Origin: Dasypus novemcinctus
Taxonomy: Eukaryota; Chordata; Mammalia; Cingulata; Dasypodidae
Direction of reading: 5' to 3'
NCBI RefSeq assembly: GCF_030445035.2
Contig: NC_080698.1
Location: 25,079,294 to 25,143,293, forward strand
DNA length: 64,000 bases
In this document: one piece after another, positions 48,568 to 62,178 of the stretch
Layout of the letters: each line of letters begins with the position of its first letter
Numbering within the stretch: the stretch's first letter is position 1
The notes under the pieces: model-generated
Seen by the model: only the letters and a program-made list of their open reading frames with translations
Told to the model about the DNA's origin: nothing
Database searches by the model: none
Program-made: the position numbers and the translations under genes

Positions 48568-51500
48568 GTGGGAAGATGGTAGAGTAGGAAGCTCCAGGAA
48601 TCAGTCCCTCCATCAAAACAACTATTGAACTGGCACAAACTATCTGAATCAACCACTTTGAAACTCTGGAGACCAGGGGAACACTGTGCAGCATCCAGGG
48701 AGAAGGGGAAGGAAAAGACTGGTAAACTGCAACAAAGACCAGTGAGTTTCACCTTCCCAGAAGTGGCTACCATTCCCCTTCCCGTAGCCTTGTGGGAGCA
48801 GCATTAGCCCTCCAAACTCCAGGGATGTGCAGTCTGATCCCACAGCTCTACCTTTCTTTCATCAGCCACTTCAGATGGCTGGAGGCCTGCTCTGAAGGCA
48901 GCCATTGTTCCAACCCCAGCCCCCCTCACCCCCCAGGGCAGCAGAGGAATCTTAAAAACAGTAGTTTCTCAAAGATATAGAAAACAGTTAAAGAGCTGCA
49001 TTAACTAGGCAAGTGATGAATCAAGAAAATGCAGCTTCAAAAGCTGCACAGAAGATGGTCCCGGTGCCCTTGCTTGCCCCTCCTCTACCCCTCCAAAACA
49101 AAGGGTGAAACCACCTTATGCTCCCACTGTGGGTCCCTAGCCTGGATCCGGGGCAGCGCAGAGTGGCGCCTTTGTATACCCTGTGCTGCATTTATGTCAG
49201 TGCCAATCTGTCTGGAAACAGGGGAGACTGAGCCAGGGAATGTGTCTCAGGCTTGCCCTCCCAGAGTTTGGCCTGAGGGCAGAGAAGCTGCTTGCAGACA
49301 GCTGGGACACTGTGAGAAGTAATTAAGTTGAAATAGCCCCAGGGCAAAGAACTACCTGCACATTAAATTATTCTAAAGAAGACACAGGAGGGAGAAAAGG
49401 TCTTTTCCAAAGGGAATAGAGGGGGTTTTCATTCAAACTCCTATGGACTATAAAAAGGGAATTCCTGGGGCCTCTAGAGAACAGGCCCAGAAGAAGAAGC
49501 AGTCTCTCCAGCTCAGGCTCAGATAAAACACAGGACCCTGTAATTACCATTTGCCTTGGGCTGATCTGCTTGATTTGAGAGCTAAGCTCTAAAGAAGACC
49601 ACCAGCCAAAGCAGAGCCAATTTGCAAAAAGAATGAAAAGAGTTTTTTGCCTTGATTTGTTTTGATTAGAAAATCCCTTGTCATTATCAGTAGATGATTA
49701 CAAATTTAAGGGACAGCCTACAGACTAAATCCTAGGACTTATACTTTAAAATATTAAAATGCACTGTGTGCAACAAATGACTGTAAGACAAACAGGACAT
49801 GATGACCCATACAAAGAAATATGATAAAAATCCGGAAACTATCAATGAAGAAGACCATATTATAAACTTATTGGACAGAGACTTTAAAATGACCCTCAAT
49901 ATGATCAAGGAGCTGAAGGAAATCATGGAGAAAAAACTAAAGAATATGAGGAAAACAATGAATGAACAATATGGGAATCTCTCCAGAGAAATACTGGAGT
50001 TGAAAAACACAATAACTGAAATGAAAAATTCCCTAGATGATTTCAACAGTAGACTGGAGGTGGCAGAAGAAAGAATCCATGATCTCAAAAACACATGAAA
50101 TGATTCTGGCTGAGGAGAAGATAAAGAATAAGAAGAAATTAAGAGACCTGTGAGACAACATCAAACATACCAATATATGCATTGTGGGAATCCCAGAAGG
50201 AGAACAAAAGCAGAAAGGGCAAAAAAAAAAAAAAAAAAAAAAATTCAAAGAAATAATGACAGAATTTAACAAATTTAACAAAAGACATGAATAAGTACAT
50301 TCAAAAAGCCCAATAAACCCCAAAAAGGATAAATTCAAGGAGAACCACACCCAAACATAGTGACCAAACATAGTGACCAAAATGTCCAATGCCAAGAACT
50401 AGGAGAGAGTTCTGAAAGTTGCCTAAGAAAAGCAACAAGTGTGTCCAGGGGAATACACTGGGGATTATATGCAGATTTCTCATGAGAAACCACGGATGCA
50501 AGAAGGCAGTGGGTTGAAATACCTAAAGTGCTGAAAGAAAACAACGTCCAACCAAGAATTTTAAATCCAGCAGAGACTTTCTTCCAAAATTATGGGAGAG
50601 ATTAAGACATTCCCAGATAAAAGCTGAGGGAGTCTGTCACCACTAGACCTGCCCTAAAAGCACTGCTAGAGGAAGACCTTCAGATTGAAAGATAAGGATA
50701 ACAGACAGTGGGTCAAAGTAGTGTAACGAAATTAAAGACCTCTGGTAAAGGTAACCAGGTGAGTAATTATAAATGCCAATACTATTACATTATTTATGTA
50801 ACTCCACTTCTAGCTTCATACAGATGCTAAAATGCAAATGCATAAAAAGCTTGATAAATTGATGGTTTTGAACATTCAATGTACAAATATATAATTTGTA
50901 ACAAGTAAAGAAAGGGGGGAACGATGGGGTATAGGAACATTATATGTATATGTTGTTGAAGACAAGTTGGTATCAAATTATATGATTTTTATATATTTAG
51001 GATGTTAAATGTTAACCCTGTGGTAACCACCACATGAAAAATATATCCAGAAAGAAATGAGAAGGATATTAAATGGTACAACAAGCCAAATAATTACGAA
51101 AGTAGGCATTAACAGAAGAACTGAGGATCAAAAAAGTATAAGACTTACAAACACAATATAGTAATATGGCAAAAGAAAGGTCCTGCATTATCAGGAGTTA
51201 CTTTAAATGTAAACAGATTAAACACCTAGTAGAAAAGCTGAGACTGGCAGAATGGATAAAAAGCAGGACCCAAATGTATGTTGTTTACAAGAGATTCAAC
51301 TTAAATTCAAGGACATAAGTAGGCTGGAAATGAAAGGATGGAAAAATATATATACCAGGCAAGCAGTAACCAAAAGAAAGCTAGAATAGCTACACTAATA
51401 TCAGATGAAATACCTTTAAGTCAAGAACTACTGAGGAAGAGGGTCATTATATACTGATAAAAGGGTCAATTCTACAATAAGACATAATTATAACTATATA

Positions 51501-52078
51501 TGCACCGAACAACAGAGTCCCAAAATATATGAAGCAAATATTAACAGATTTGAAGCGAGAAATAAGACAGTTTTACATTAATAGTAAGAGATTTCAATAC
51601 ACCACTTTCAATAAAAATAGAACATGTGGAAATATCAATAAGGAAATAGAAGACTTGAATGATACTCTAACCCAGCTAGACCAAACAGATATACATAGAA
51701 CACTTCATCTGACTGTGGCAGAATACACGTTCTTCTTAAGTGCACATGAACCATTCTCCAGAACAGACCATATAGTAGGTCACAAAACAAGTACGAATAA
51801 GTTAAAAAATACTGAAATCCTACAATGTATCTTCTCTGCTCACTATGAGATGTAGCTAGAAATCAAGACAGGGAGATATGGACAATTCACAAGTAAGTGG
51901 AAATTAAACAGTGTAGTCTTAACCTATGGGTCAAAGAAGAAATCACAAGGGAAATTAAGAAATATTGAGGCAGATGAAAATGTAAAACATAACATACCAT
52001 AACTTATGGGATAGAGTAGAGGCAGCACTGAGAGGAAAATTTATAGTTCTATATGCTTACATTAAAAAAGGAGGAAAT
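48568..52078 (+). mobile_element. L1-B: LINE-1 with 5' UTR, ORF1 and start of ORF2, interrupted
   Basis: It begins TGTGGGAAGATGGTAGAGTA and has a ~1.2 kb 5' UTR. ORF1 is partly open at 49799-50098 (coiled coil: LKEIMEKKLKNMRKTMNEQY...EVAEERIHDLKNT), with decayed RRM sequence to ~50700. ORF2 starts near 51180 (endonuclease part). It breaks off at 'ttacattaaaaaaggaggaa' where the 5' end of L1-C begins. Confidence 0.85.
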
Positions 52079-53980
52079 TGTGGGAAGATGGCAGAATGGG
52101 AAGCTCTGGGACTTTGACCTTGCACTGGAAAGACCGCTCAATAGGCAGAAGCTGTCTCAGACAATTGTGTTTGAAGCTCTGGGGGCCAGGAAGTGCTATG
52201 CAGTGTCCAGGGAGGATAGGAGGAAGAGGTTGAAGATTACAGTGGGAAACAATGAGTTGCTCTCGCCACACAGCAGCTGCCAGCACCCATCCCCCATGCT
52301 CATGACAGGTCGCCATGGGGTCCTGCCTCCAGCAGGCTTACTGCTGACAGAGGGGAACATGGAGGTCCTCTTCCCCGGGACCAGAGATGGGCACAGCAGA
52401 TCACTGATCACTGCTTTTGACTGGCAACTTCAGATCTCTGCAGGCCAACTTAAGTAGACTCTAGGGGCAGCTGTTGTTTTGGCCTTCCCTTGACAAGGGT
52501 AGCAGCAAGAAAGACTTGGAGATGCTGCACTTCCTCTGGGCTCCGGGGGAAGAGTCACTGGGTCACTGCATTTGCTGAACAGACCAGCTGTGTTTGGCTG
52601 CAGGGGTCTCTTGATATCTTTCCTAATTTCCTCCAAAGGGCACTTTGGAGCTGGTCTGTGCCCCCATCGTAGATCCCTGGTCTTGTTTCAGCTGGGAAAG
52701 GTGGACTTGATAAAGTTCTCTCTGTTGTACCCCTCTTCCCAGAATTTGTCCTCTAAGCCAAAGCAGCTTGAGACAATGAAAGGAGTATAAGAAACTATAG
52801 AGGTAGACAGACTGGGGCAAAGACTTGCTGGCTTCAAAAACCCAGGAGAGGAAGGCCTGTCTCCCGGGAAACGGAGGTGACAACTAAGTTCCAGTAAACA
52901 GGGACACTCCAAAACAACTAACAAGCAAAAGCCCAGGATAAGACACAGGCCCAGAAAAACAGAGAAAATCCTGCACACTGCATTCACCAAAGGCAGACCT
53001 TCCTGATAAGAGGGCTGAAGCTTAAAAAAACTTCTGTCTTATCACCAGCTAGATATAAACACAAGAAACAGACATCTCAGGGAACAAACCCCAGGGTTAA
53101 CATTGTCAAATATTAAAATGTATAATGTACAAAAAAAAAGAGTACAAGACAAATAGAAAATGATGGCACATCCAAAGGAAGAGGATTAAAATCCAGAAAA
53201 CACCAACAAAGAAGACGAGAATATAGACATACCAAAAAAACCTCTAAAAAAATGATCTTAGAAATGCTCAAGGAGATGAAGGAAAATACAGAGAAAGAAC
53301 TAAAGGATATCAGGAGAGTAATGAATGAGCAATATAAGAATCCTGGTAAAAGACAGAAATTTTACAAAGGAACAAAACACAACAACTGGAGTCGAAGATC
53401 ACAAATAACTGAAATGAGAAATGTCCAGGAGGGTTTCAGATTGCAGTTGGCAGAAGAAATAGTCAATGAACTTGAAGACAATACACTTGAAATCAATGAG
53501 TGAGGCTCTAGAGCAGAGAGAAAAGAGTTATAAAAAACGTAAATAGCCCAAGACATTTCTGGGACACCATCAAGCGTACCAATATATACATTATGGGTAT
53601 CCCAGGAGGAGAAGAAAAAGAGAAAGGGACAAAAAGAATACTGAAAGAAATAAAGACGGAGAACTTTCAAAACTTAGCAAAAGACGTGAATAGGCACATT
53701 CAAGAAGCCCAGAGAACACCAAACAGGATAAACATGAAAAATATACCCTGTCATTCAGTGACCATACTACCAAATGCAACAAGAAAAAAGTTCTGAAAGC
53801 TGCAAGACAAAACCAACATGTTATGTGCAAGAGAGTCCCAATTAAATTAAGCACTGATTTCTTATCAGAAACCATGGAGGCAAGGAGGCAATGCATTCAA
53901 ATGCTTAACAGTGCTGAAAGAAAACAACTGCCAACCAAAAATTTTATATCTGGCAAGGCTTTCTTTCAAAAATGAGGGAG

Positions 53981-54550
53981 TGGGGAAGAGGATGTAGCTC
54001 AAGTGACAAGACCTCTGCCTACCCTATGGGAGGACCCAGGTTCAATCCCTGGGGCCTTCTAGTAAAAAAGAAAAGAAAGCATGCATGCGCAGCGAGCCAG
54101 TGCCCACGTGGTGAGCCAAGCACCCATGTGGTGAGCCGAGTGCCCGTGCAGCAAACCGAGTGCTGGCGCGGTAAGCTGAGTGCCAGCATGGTGAGCCAAA
54201 TGCCTGCACGAGTGCCCACGCAGTGAGCCGAGTACCCGCACAGTAAGCCGAGTGCCCTCACAATGAGCCAGTGCACAAACAAGTGAGTCATGGAGCAAGA
54301 TGATGACGCAACAAAAGAGAGATGAAGGGGAGAGTCCAAGTGAAGCATAAAAGAGACCAGGAATTGAGCTACCGCAATTGACAAGGAACCTCTCTCCACA
54401 ACAGAGGTCCCCAGGATCAAATCCCGGTGAATCCTAGAGGAAAAAGATGAGAAGAGAAGGCAAAGAGAGAAATAGATAAAGAAGATCAGACAGCATATGG
54501 ACACAGACAGCAAAAACAGCAGGGTGGGGGAGGGGAAGGGGAGGAGAGAA
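53981..54550 (+). mobile_element. Dimeric DAS SINE enlarged by an internal minisatellite
   Basis: Heads at 53984 (GGAAGAGGATGTAGCTCAAG) and ~54359. The TSD is AAAAATGAGGGAG / AAAAATAAGGGAG (53968-53980, 54551-54563). At 570 bp it is the longest DAS here because of the repeat array at 54092-54282. Confidence 0.85.
54092..54282 (+). repeat. ~20-bp minisatellite inside a DAS SINE
   Basis: About nine units of the form GTGAGCCGAGTGCCCGTGCA follow one another, each differing at a few bases, with one short unit (12 bp). The unit is a variant of the DAS body wording (gagctggcccatgcgcag). Confidence 0.85.
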
Positions 54551-55286
54551 AAAAATAAGGGAGCGATTAAGACATTCTCAGATAAACAAAAGCTGAAAGA
54601 GTTTATTACCACTAGACCTGTCCTACAAATAATGCTAAGGGGAGTTCTTCAGACTAAAGAGAAGGACACTAGACAGAGGTTCAAAGTGGCATAAAAATTA
54701 AAAACTTGCAGTAAAAATAACCATTTTGGTCATCATAAATGCTAGTATTTTTGTAGTATATTATCTGGAATGTAATTCCACTTCTTACTTGCTACAGGTG
54801 CTAAAAAACAAACACATAAAAAGTAATGACAAAATCTATGGTTTTGGACATAAAATGTACAAAATCTGAGTGGTAACAACAACAGAAAAGTGGGGGGACA
54901 AAGGAGTTTGAGAAAAGTATATGTGCACGCTATTGAATTTAAGTTGGTACCAAACCAAAAACGACTGCTAAATATTTAGGATGTTAAAATTTAACGCCAT
55001 GGTAACCACAAGGAGAATAGATGGAAAAATATATCAAATAGAAAAGTAAAGGCATTAAGGGAACTCTTGAACAAACAATTAGAAGACCTAAAAAGTCAAT
55101 AGCAAATTGGCAGAAGAAGAAAGTCCTGCATTATCAGTTGTGACTTGAAATGTAAATGGATTAAACTCTCCAGTCAAAAGGCAGAGACAGGCAGAATGGA
55201 CAAAAGAATATGACCCAACTTTATACTCTCTGCAAGAGACTCACCTTAAATTCAAAGATAGAAGTAGATCAAAAAGTGAAAGGATG

Positions 55287-55372
55287 ACGCAGCAAAGGGA
55301 CACAGAGAACAGACAACTGGGGCGGGAGTGGGGGAAGGGGAGAGAAATAAATAAAAATAAATCTTTAAAAAA
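55287..55372 (+). mobile_element. 5'-truncated DAS SINE (86 bp) in L1-C
   Basis: Only the 3' part is present (ACACAGAGAACAGACAACTG, G-rich, AAATAAATCTTTAAA). The TSD is AAAAAGTGAAAGGATG / AAAAAGTCAAAGGATG at 55271-55286 and 55373-55388. Confidence 0.85.
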
Positions 55373-55795
55373 AAAAAGTCAAAGGATGGAAACAAATATA
55401 CCAAGTAAGTAATAAAGAGAGCAGGAGTAGTTAAACTAATATCAGACAAAATAGACTTTAAGTCAAAAACAGGTACAAGGGACAGAGATGACCATTATAT
55501 ACTGATATAAGGGGACAATTCAACAAGAAGATGCAACAATCATAAATAAATATGCACCTAAGAGCAGAGCCCTGAAATATATGAAGCAAATACTGATGGT
55601 TCTATATTAATAGTAAAAAGGGAGAAATTAATGGTTCTACATTAATAGTATGAAATTTTAATATACCACTTTCAGTAATGGACAGAATATCTAATCGTAA
55701 ACTCAATAAAGAAATTCAAAACTTGAATGATACTTTAAAACAACTAGACCTAATGGACATACATAGAACTCTTCAGCCAAAAAAAACGCAATATA

Positions 55796-56168
55796 GGGAA
55801 ACGGACTTTGGCCCAGTGGTTAGGGCGTCCGTCTACCATATGGGAGGTCCGCGGTTCAAACCCCGGGCCTCCTTGACCCGTGTGGAGCTGGCCCATGCGC
55901 AGTGCTGATGCGCGCAAGGAGTGCCGTGCCGTGCCACGCAAGGGTGTCCCCCGCGTGGGGTAGCCCCACGCGCAAGGAGTGCGCCCGTGAGGAAAGCCGC
56001 CCAGCGTGAAAAGAAAGTGCAGCCTGCCCAGGAATGGCGCCGCCCACACTTCCCGTGCTGCTGACGACAACAGAAGTGGACAAAGAAACAAGATGCAGCA
56101 AATAGACACCAAGAACAGACAACCAGGGGAGGGGGGGGGGGTTAAATAAATAAATAAATCTTTAAAAA
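55796..56168 (+). mobile_element. DAS-III SINE, full length, young, in L1-C
   Basis: Head GGGAAACGGACTTTGGCCCA and canonical body and tail. The TSD is AAAAAACGCAATATA / AAAAAACACAATATA (55781-55795, 56169-56183). Nearly identical to the copy at 27418. Confidence 0.95.
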
Positions 56169-56411
56169 AAAAAACACAATATACATTCTTCTTGAGTGCA
56201 CATGGATCATTCTCCAGGATAAATGATAAGTTACAAAACAAATCTCAATAAATTCAAAAATATTCAATTTTTTTTCCAACCACAATGGAATGAAGCTAGA
56301 AATAAATAATAGAAAGAGAAATGCACAATTCACAAATAAGAGGAAATTAAACAATATACTCAAACAACCAAGGGGTTACAAAGGAAATCACAAGCATTAG
56401 GAAATATCTTG

Positions 56412-56812
56412 GGAAGCAGATTTGGCCTAACAGATAGGGCATCCGCCTACCACATGGGAGGTCCAAGGTTCAAACCTAGGGCCTCCTGACCCATGTGATG
56501 AACTGGCCCATGCGCAGTGCTGATACAGGCAAGGAGTGCCATGCCATGCAGGGGTGTCCCCTGCATAGGTGACCCCACATGCAAGGAGCACGTGCCGTAA
56601 GGAGAGCCACCCAGCGTGAGAAAAGCGCAGCCTGCCCAGGAATGGCGCTGCACACACCAAGAGCTGATGCAGCAAGATGCTACAACAAAAAGAGACACAG
56701 ATTCCGGGTGCCTCTGACAAGAATACAAGCAGACACAGAAGAACACACAGTGAACAGACACAGAAAGCAGACAACTGGGGGCAGGGGGGAAGCAGAGAAG
56801 GGGATAGAAAAA
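56412..56812 (+). mobile_element. DAS SINE, long monomer, in L1-C
   Basis: Head GGAAGCAGATTTGGCCTAAC. The TSD AGGAAATATCTTG is perfect at 56399-56411 and 56813-56825. Confidence 0.93.
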
Positions 56813-56864
56813 AGGAAATATCTTGAGGCCAATGAAAATTAAAATACAACATACCAAAACTTAT

Positions 56865-57205
56865 CAGGGAAGTGGATGTGCCTCAAGGGATTGAGCTCCT
56901 GCCTACCATATGGGAGGCCCTGGGTTCGGTTCCCAGTGCCTCCTAAAGAAGATAAGCATGACAGCAAGCTGATGGGGTGGGCAGGCGCAGTGAGCTGACA
57001 CAATAAGATGACACAATAAGAGACAAGAAAAATATAATGAGAGATAAAACAAAGCATGAAGCAGAGGTGGTTCAAGCCTCCCACATCAGAGATCCAGGGT
57101 TCAGTTCCCGGGCCTCCTAAAAAGAAGACCAGCACCCAAGAAACAGACACAGCAAATGCAAAACGAAGGGGTGGGAAGAAATTAAAATAAATCTTTAGGG
57201 AAAAA
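56865..57205 (+). mobile_element. Dimeric DAS SINE in L1-C
   Basis: Heads at ~56868 (GGAAGTGGATGTGCCTCAAG) and ~57058 (GAAGCAGAGGTGGTTCAAGC). The TSD is AAAACTTAT / AAAACATAT. It sits only 40 bp after the preceding SINE. Confidence 0.8.
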
Positions 57206-59783
57206 AAAACATATGGGATGCAGCAAAGGCAATGCTGAGAGGGAAATTTATACATCTGAATACTAACATTGAAAAAAAGAAAGGCTTGAAATCAGAGACC
57301 TAACCTCAGTACTGGAAGAACTAGAAAAAGAAGAGCAAACTAAACCCAAAGTGAACAGAAGGAAGGAAATAAAGATCAGGGCTGAGATATGAGATAAGAG
57401 AATTTTTTAAAAAAACAATAGCAACAAAACCAAAAGTTGGTTCTTTGAAAAGATCAATGAAATTAACAAGCATTTAGCTAGACTGACAAAGAAAAATACA
57501 GAGGACACAAATAACTAAAACCAGAAATGACAAGGGGGGCATCACTACCAATCCCACAGAAATAAAAAGCATTATAAGAGGACACTGTAAAAAACTTACA
57601 CCAACAAATCAGATAACCTAGATGAAATGGGCAAATTTCAAGAAACTCACAAACTTCTATACTGACTCAAGAAATACAAGATTACACAGTCTAATAACAT
57701 GTAAAGAGACTGAATCGGTAATAAAAATATCCCAACAAAGAAACGGCCAGGACGAGAACATTCCAAGAAGAATTAACACCTATCCTGCTCAATGTCTTCA
57801 GAAAAACTGAAGAAGAGGGAACACTCCCTAACTCGCCCTCATACCAAAACCAGATAAAGATACCACAAGGAAAGAGAATTACTCATCAATTTCTTACAAA
57901 TATAGACCCAAAAATCCTCAAAGAAATACTAGCAAACCGACTCCAAGAGAATAACAAAAGAATTATACAACATGATCACATGCGATTCATCCCAGGTATG
58001 CAAGGGTGACTCAACATAAGAAAATCAATTACTGTAATACACCACATTAACAAAAGAAGGGAAAAAACAAAACATGATCATCTCAATTGATGCAGAAAAA
58101 GCATCTGACAAAATTTAGCACCCCTTCTTAATAAAAACATGTAGAAAACTAGGAATAGAAGGAAACTTCCTCAGTACGAAAAAGGCATAACACAGCTATC
58201 ATATCCAATGGTAAAAACCAGAGAACCTTCCCTCTAGGATCAGAGACAAGGCAAGGATGCCCACCATCACCATGTTATTCAACATTATACTGGAAGTTCT
58301 TGCCAGAGCAATTAGGTGAAAGAAAGAAAGAGAAAGCATCCAAATTGGAAAAGAAAAAAGAAAAACTTTCTCTATTTGCTGATGACATGATCCTATATAC
58401 AGAAAATCCTGAAAAATCCACAACTAAGCTCCTAGAGTTATTAAACGAATTTAGCAAACTGGTGGGGTACAAGATCAACACCCAAAAAACTAGTAGTATT
58501 TTTATACATTAGTAATGAACAATCAGAACAAGAAATTAAGAAAAGAAATTACACTCACAATGGCAACTAAGACTCAAATATCTAGGAGTAAATCTAACCA
58601 AGGATGTAAAGGACTTATACCCAGAAAATGATAAGACATTGCTGGAAGAAATTAAAGATGACCTAAATAAATAGAAAGACATTCCATGGTCATGGACTGG
58701 AAGAGTAAATATTGCCAAAATGACAATTCCACCCAAAGGTATTTACAGACTCAAAGCAATCTCAATCAAGATTCAAACAGGCAATTTCTGGGAAGATGGC
58801 TTTAGAGTAGGCAGGCAGAGCTCAACTCTCTCACAAAAACAATGGAGAAAAGGCCAAAAGTTGTCCAAGGGACTTGCTTTGGAGGTGAGCAGAGAATAGT
58901 GCTGCACAATCCCCAGAAGGATGAGGGACAGAAAGACAAAGAACCCCAAGATATAGGAGGCATACACTGGCAAAACTGAAGGGAGAAATAGACATCTCTA
59001 CAATAATAGTTAGAGACGTCAATACACCACTCTCATAATTGAACAGAACAACTGGACAGAGAATAAAGAAACAGAAAGCTTAAATAATATAAATGATCTA
59101 GACCTAACCGACATTTATAGATTACACCCCAAAACAGCAGGATATACATTCTTTTCAAGCATTCACGGTCCCTTCTCTAGGATAGACCATATATTTAGTC
59201 ACAACACTGGTCTCTATAAATTTTAAAAGATTGAGATTATAGAAAAAACTTTCGCTGATCATAACAGAATGAAGCTGGAAACCAATAACAGATGGAAAAA
59301 GGGAAAATTCATATATGTATGGAGATTAAAAAACAAATAATCAGTGCGTCAAGGAAGAAATTGCAAGAGAATTCAGAAAATATCTTGAGACAAATGAATA
59401 TGAGAACACAACATATCAAAACCTATGGGACACAGCAAAGGCAGTGCTGAGAGGGAAACATATAGCCCTCAATGCTTACATTAAAAAAGAAGGAAAAAAA
59501 GAGAAAAAAAGAATAAGAAGGAAGAGATAAAATCGAAGACCTAATTGCACACCTGGAGGAACTAGAAACAAACAAACAAAAACCGGCAAACTAATCCCAA
59601 ACCAAGCCGAAGAAAAGAAATAGTAAAGATCAGAGCAGAAATAAATGAAAAGAGAAAAAACCCAGAGAGAGAATCAATAAAACCAAAGTTGGTTCTTTAC
59701 GAAGATCAACAAAATCAACAAAGCCTTAGCTACACTGCCAAAGAAAAAAAGAGAGAAGATACAAACAAAATAAGGAAAGAAAG

Positions 59784-60200
59784 TGGGGGGGGGGGGGAGT
59801 GGGGGGCGCGGATGTGGCTCAACTGACAGAGCATCCACCTACCATATGGGGAGGTCCAGGGTTCAAACCCAGGGCCTCCTGACCTGTGTGGTGAGCTGGC
59901 CCATGTGCAGTGCTGCTGCACACAAGGTGTGCTGTGCCATGCAGGGGTGTCCCCCGCGTAAGGGAGACCCACATGCAAGGAGTGTGCCCCGTACCTAGCC
60001 GCGCTACACAAAAGAAAAAAGCTCACCCAGGAGTGATGCTGCACACACCGAGAGCTGGCGCAACAAGGAGACACAGATTCCCAGTGCCACTGAGAATGCA
60101 AGAGGACACAGAACACCACATAGCAAATGGACACAGAGAGCAGACAAAGGGGAGGGAGGGGGGAAGAGAAATAATAAAATAAATCTTAAAAAAAAAGAAA
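59784..60200 (+). mobile_element. DAS SINE, long monomer, in L1-D
   Basis: A G-run at its 5' side (59784-59803) precedes GCGCGGATGTGGCTCAACTG. The flanks GGAAAGAAAG and AAAAGAAAG give a weak TSD. The tail is AAATAAATCTTAAAA. Confidence 0.8.
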
Positions 60201-61067
60201 AGAAAAGAAAGAGGGGACATTACCACTGACCCTGCAGAAATAAGAACAACTATAAGAGAATACTATGAAAAACTATATGCCAAAACTAAACATCATAGAA
60301 GAGATAGGACAAATTCCTAGAAATACATGAACAACCTTCAGTGACCCTAGAGGAAATAAAAGACCTCAAGAAATCAACCATAAGTAAAGAGATTGAAACA
60401 CTCACCAAAAACCTCCCAAACATGAAAAGCTCAGGACCAGATGGCTTCAGATAAATTCTACCAATCATTCAAAGACGATTTAATACCAATTTTGCCCAAG
60501 CTCTTCCAAAAAAACAGGAAAGAATGCTACCAATCTCATTCTATGAAGCCAACATCTCCCTAATACCAAAACCAGATAAAGATACTAAAAAGACAGAAAT
60601 TACAAACCAATTTATAGAATGAATATACATGCAAAAATCCTCAACAAAATACTTGCAAACCAAATCCAGAACCACATTACAAGAATTATACACCACAATC
60701 AAGTGGGTTTTATTCTAGGTATGCAAGGGTGTTTTAACACTATCACCACTGTTATTCACTACTGTGCTAGAAGTTCTAGCTAAAGCAACTAGGCTAGATA
60801 AAGAAATAAAAAGCACCCAAATAGGAAAGGAAGAAGTAAAACTTTCATTCTTTGCTGATGATATGATGCTATATATAGAAAATCCTTAAAAAATCCACAA
60901 CAAAGCTACTAGTACTAAAATTCAAGTTCAGCAAATTAGGCCAGTCTATTCAATAAATGGTGCTGGGAGAATTGGATATCCGTATCCAAAGAAAAGAAAA
61001 AGGGTGTGTATCTCACACTTTATTCAAAAATTAACTCAAAATGGATCAAGGACCTAAATATAAAAGC

Positions 61068-61468
61068 AGGAAGCGGACTTGGCCCAGTGGTTAGGGCGTC
61101 CGTCTACCACATGGGAGGTCCTCGGTTCAGACCTCAGGCCTCCCTGACCCGTGTGGAGCTGGCCCAAGCACAGTACTGATGTGCGCAAGGAGTGCCATGC
61201 CATGCAGGGGTGTTCCCCGCCTAAGGGAGCCCCACACGCAAGGAGTGTGCCCCGTAAGGATAGCCGCCCAGTGCGAAAGAATGGGCAGCCTGCCCAGGAA
61301 TGGGGCCGCATACATGGAGAGCTGACACAGCAAGATGACGCAGCAAAAAGAAACACAGATTCCCATGCCACTGACAACAACAGAAGCGGACAAAGAAGAA
61401 GACACAGTAAATAAGACACAGAGATCAAACAACCGGGGCGGGGGGAAAGGGAAGATGGATAAATAAAT
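61068..61468 (+). mobile_element. DAS-III SINE in L1-D
   Basis: Head GGAAGCGGACTTGGCCCAGT. The TSD AAATATAAAAGC is exact at 61056-61067 and 61469-61480. The body is like the young copies but with more changes. Confidence 0.93.
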
Positions 61469-61754
61469 AAATATAAAAGCTACAACCATAAACTCCTAGA
61501 AAGAAATGTAGGAAAATATCTTCAAGATCTTTTGGTAGGTGGTAGTTTCTTAAAACTTACACCCAAAGCAGGAACAACGAAAGAAGAAATAGATAAATGG
61601 GACCTCTTCAAAATGAAACACTTTTGTTCTTCAAATGGGAAAAAATACTTAGAAACCACATATCTGATATGGGTTTGAATATCCATGTTATATAAAGACA
61701 TCATACAACTCAATGATAAAAAGACAAGAAACTCAATTTAAAAATGGACAAAAG

Positions 61755-62178
61755 GGAAGAGGACTTGGCCCAGTGGATAGGGTGTCCGTCTACCACATTG
61801 GAGGTACGTGGTTCAAACCCTGGGCCTCCTTGACCCGTGTGGAGCTGGCCCACACGCAGTGCTGATGCGCGCAAGGACTGCCCTGCCATGCAGGGGTGTA
61901 CCCCGCATAGGGGAGCCCCAAGCGCAAGGAGTGCGCTCCAAAGGAGAGCCACCCAGCAAGGAAGAAGTTCAGACTGCCTAGGAATGGCACCGCACACACG
62001 GAGAGTTGACACAGCAAGATGACGCAACAAAAAAAGAAACAAAGATTCCTGTGTCGCTGACAACAACAGAAGCGGACAAAAACAAGAACACACAGCAAAT
62101 GGACACAGAGAACAGACAACTGGGGGGAGAAAGGGAGAGAAATAAATAAAATAAATCTTTAAAATAAAAATAAAAATA
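61755..62178 (+). mobile_element. DAS-III SINE in L1-D
   Basis: Head GGAAGAGGACTTGGCCCAGT. The TSD is AAAATGGACAAAAG / AAAATGGATGAAAG (61741-61754, 62179-62192). The tail is extended by (TAAAAA)n. Confidence 0.92.

Noticed and set aside
49799-50098. Intact-looking 99-residue coiled-coil protein
   Set aside because: It is the N-terminal part of decayed L1-B ORF1, kept as part of the mobile element.
52062-52883. GC-richer open frames on both strands at 52.05-52.9 kb
   Set aside because: This is the L1-C 5' UTR, which is GC-rich and non-coding.
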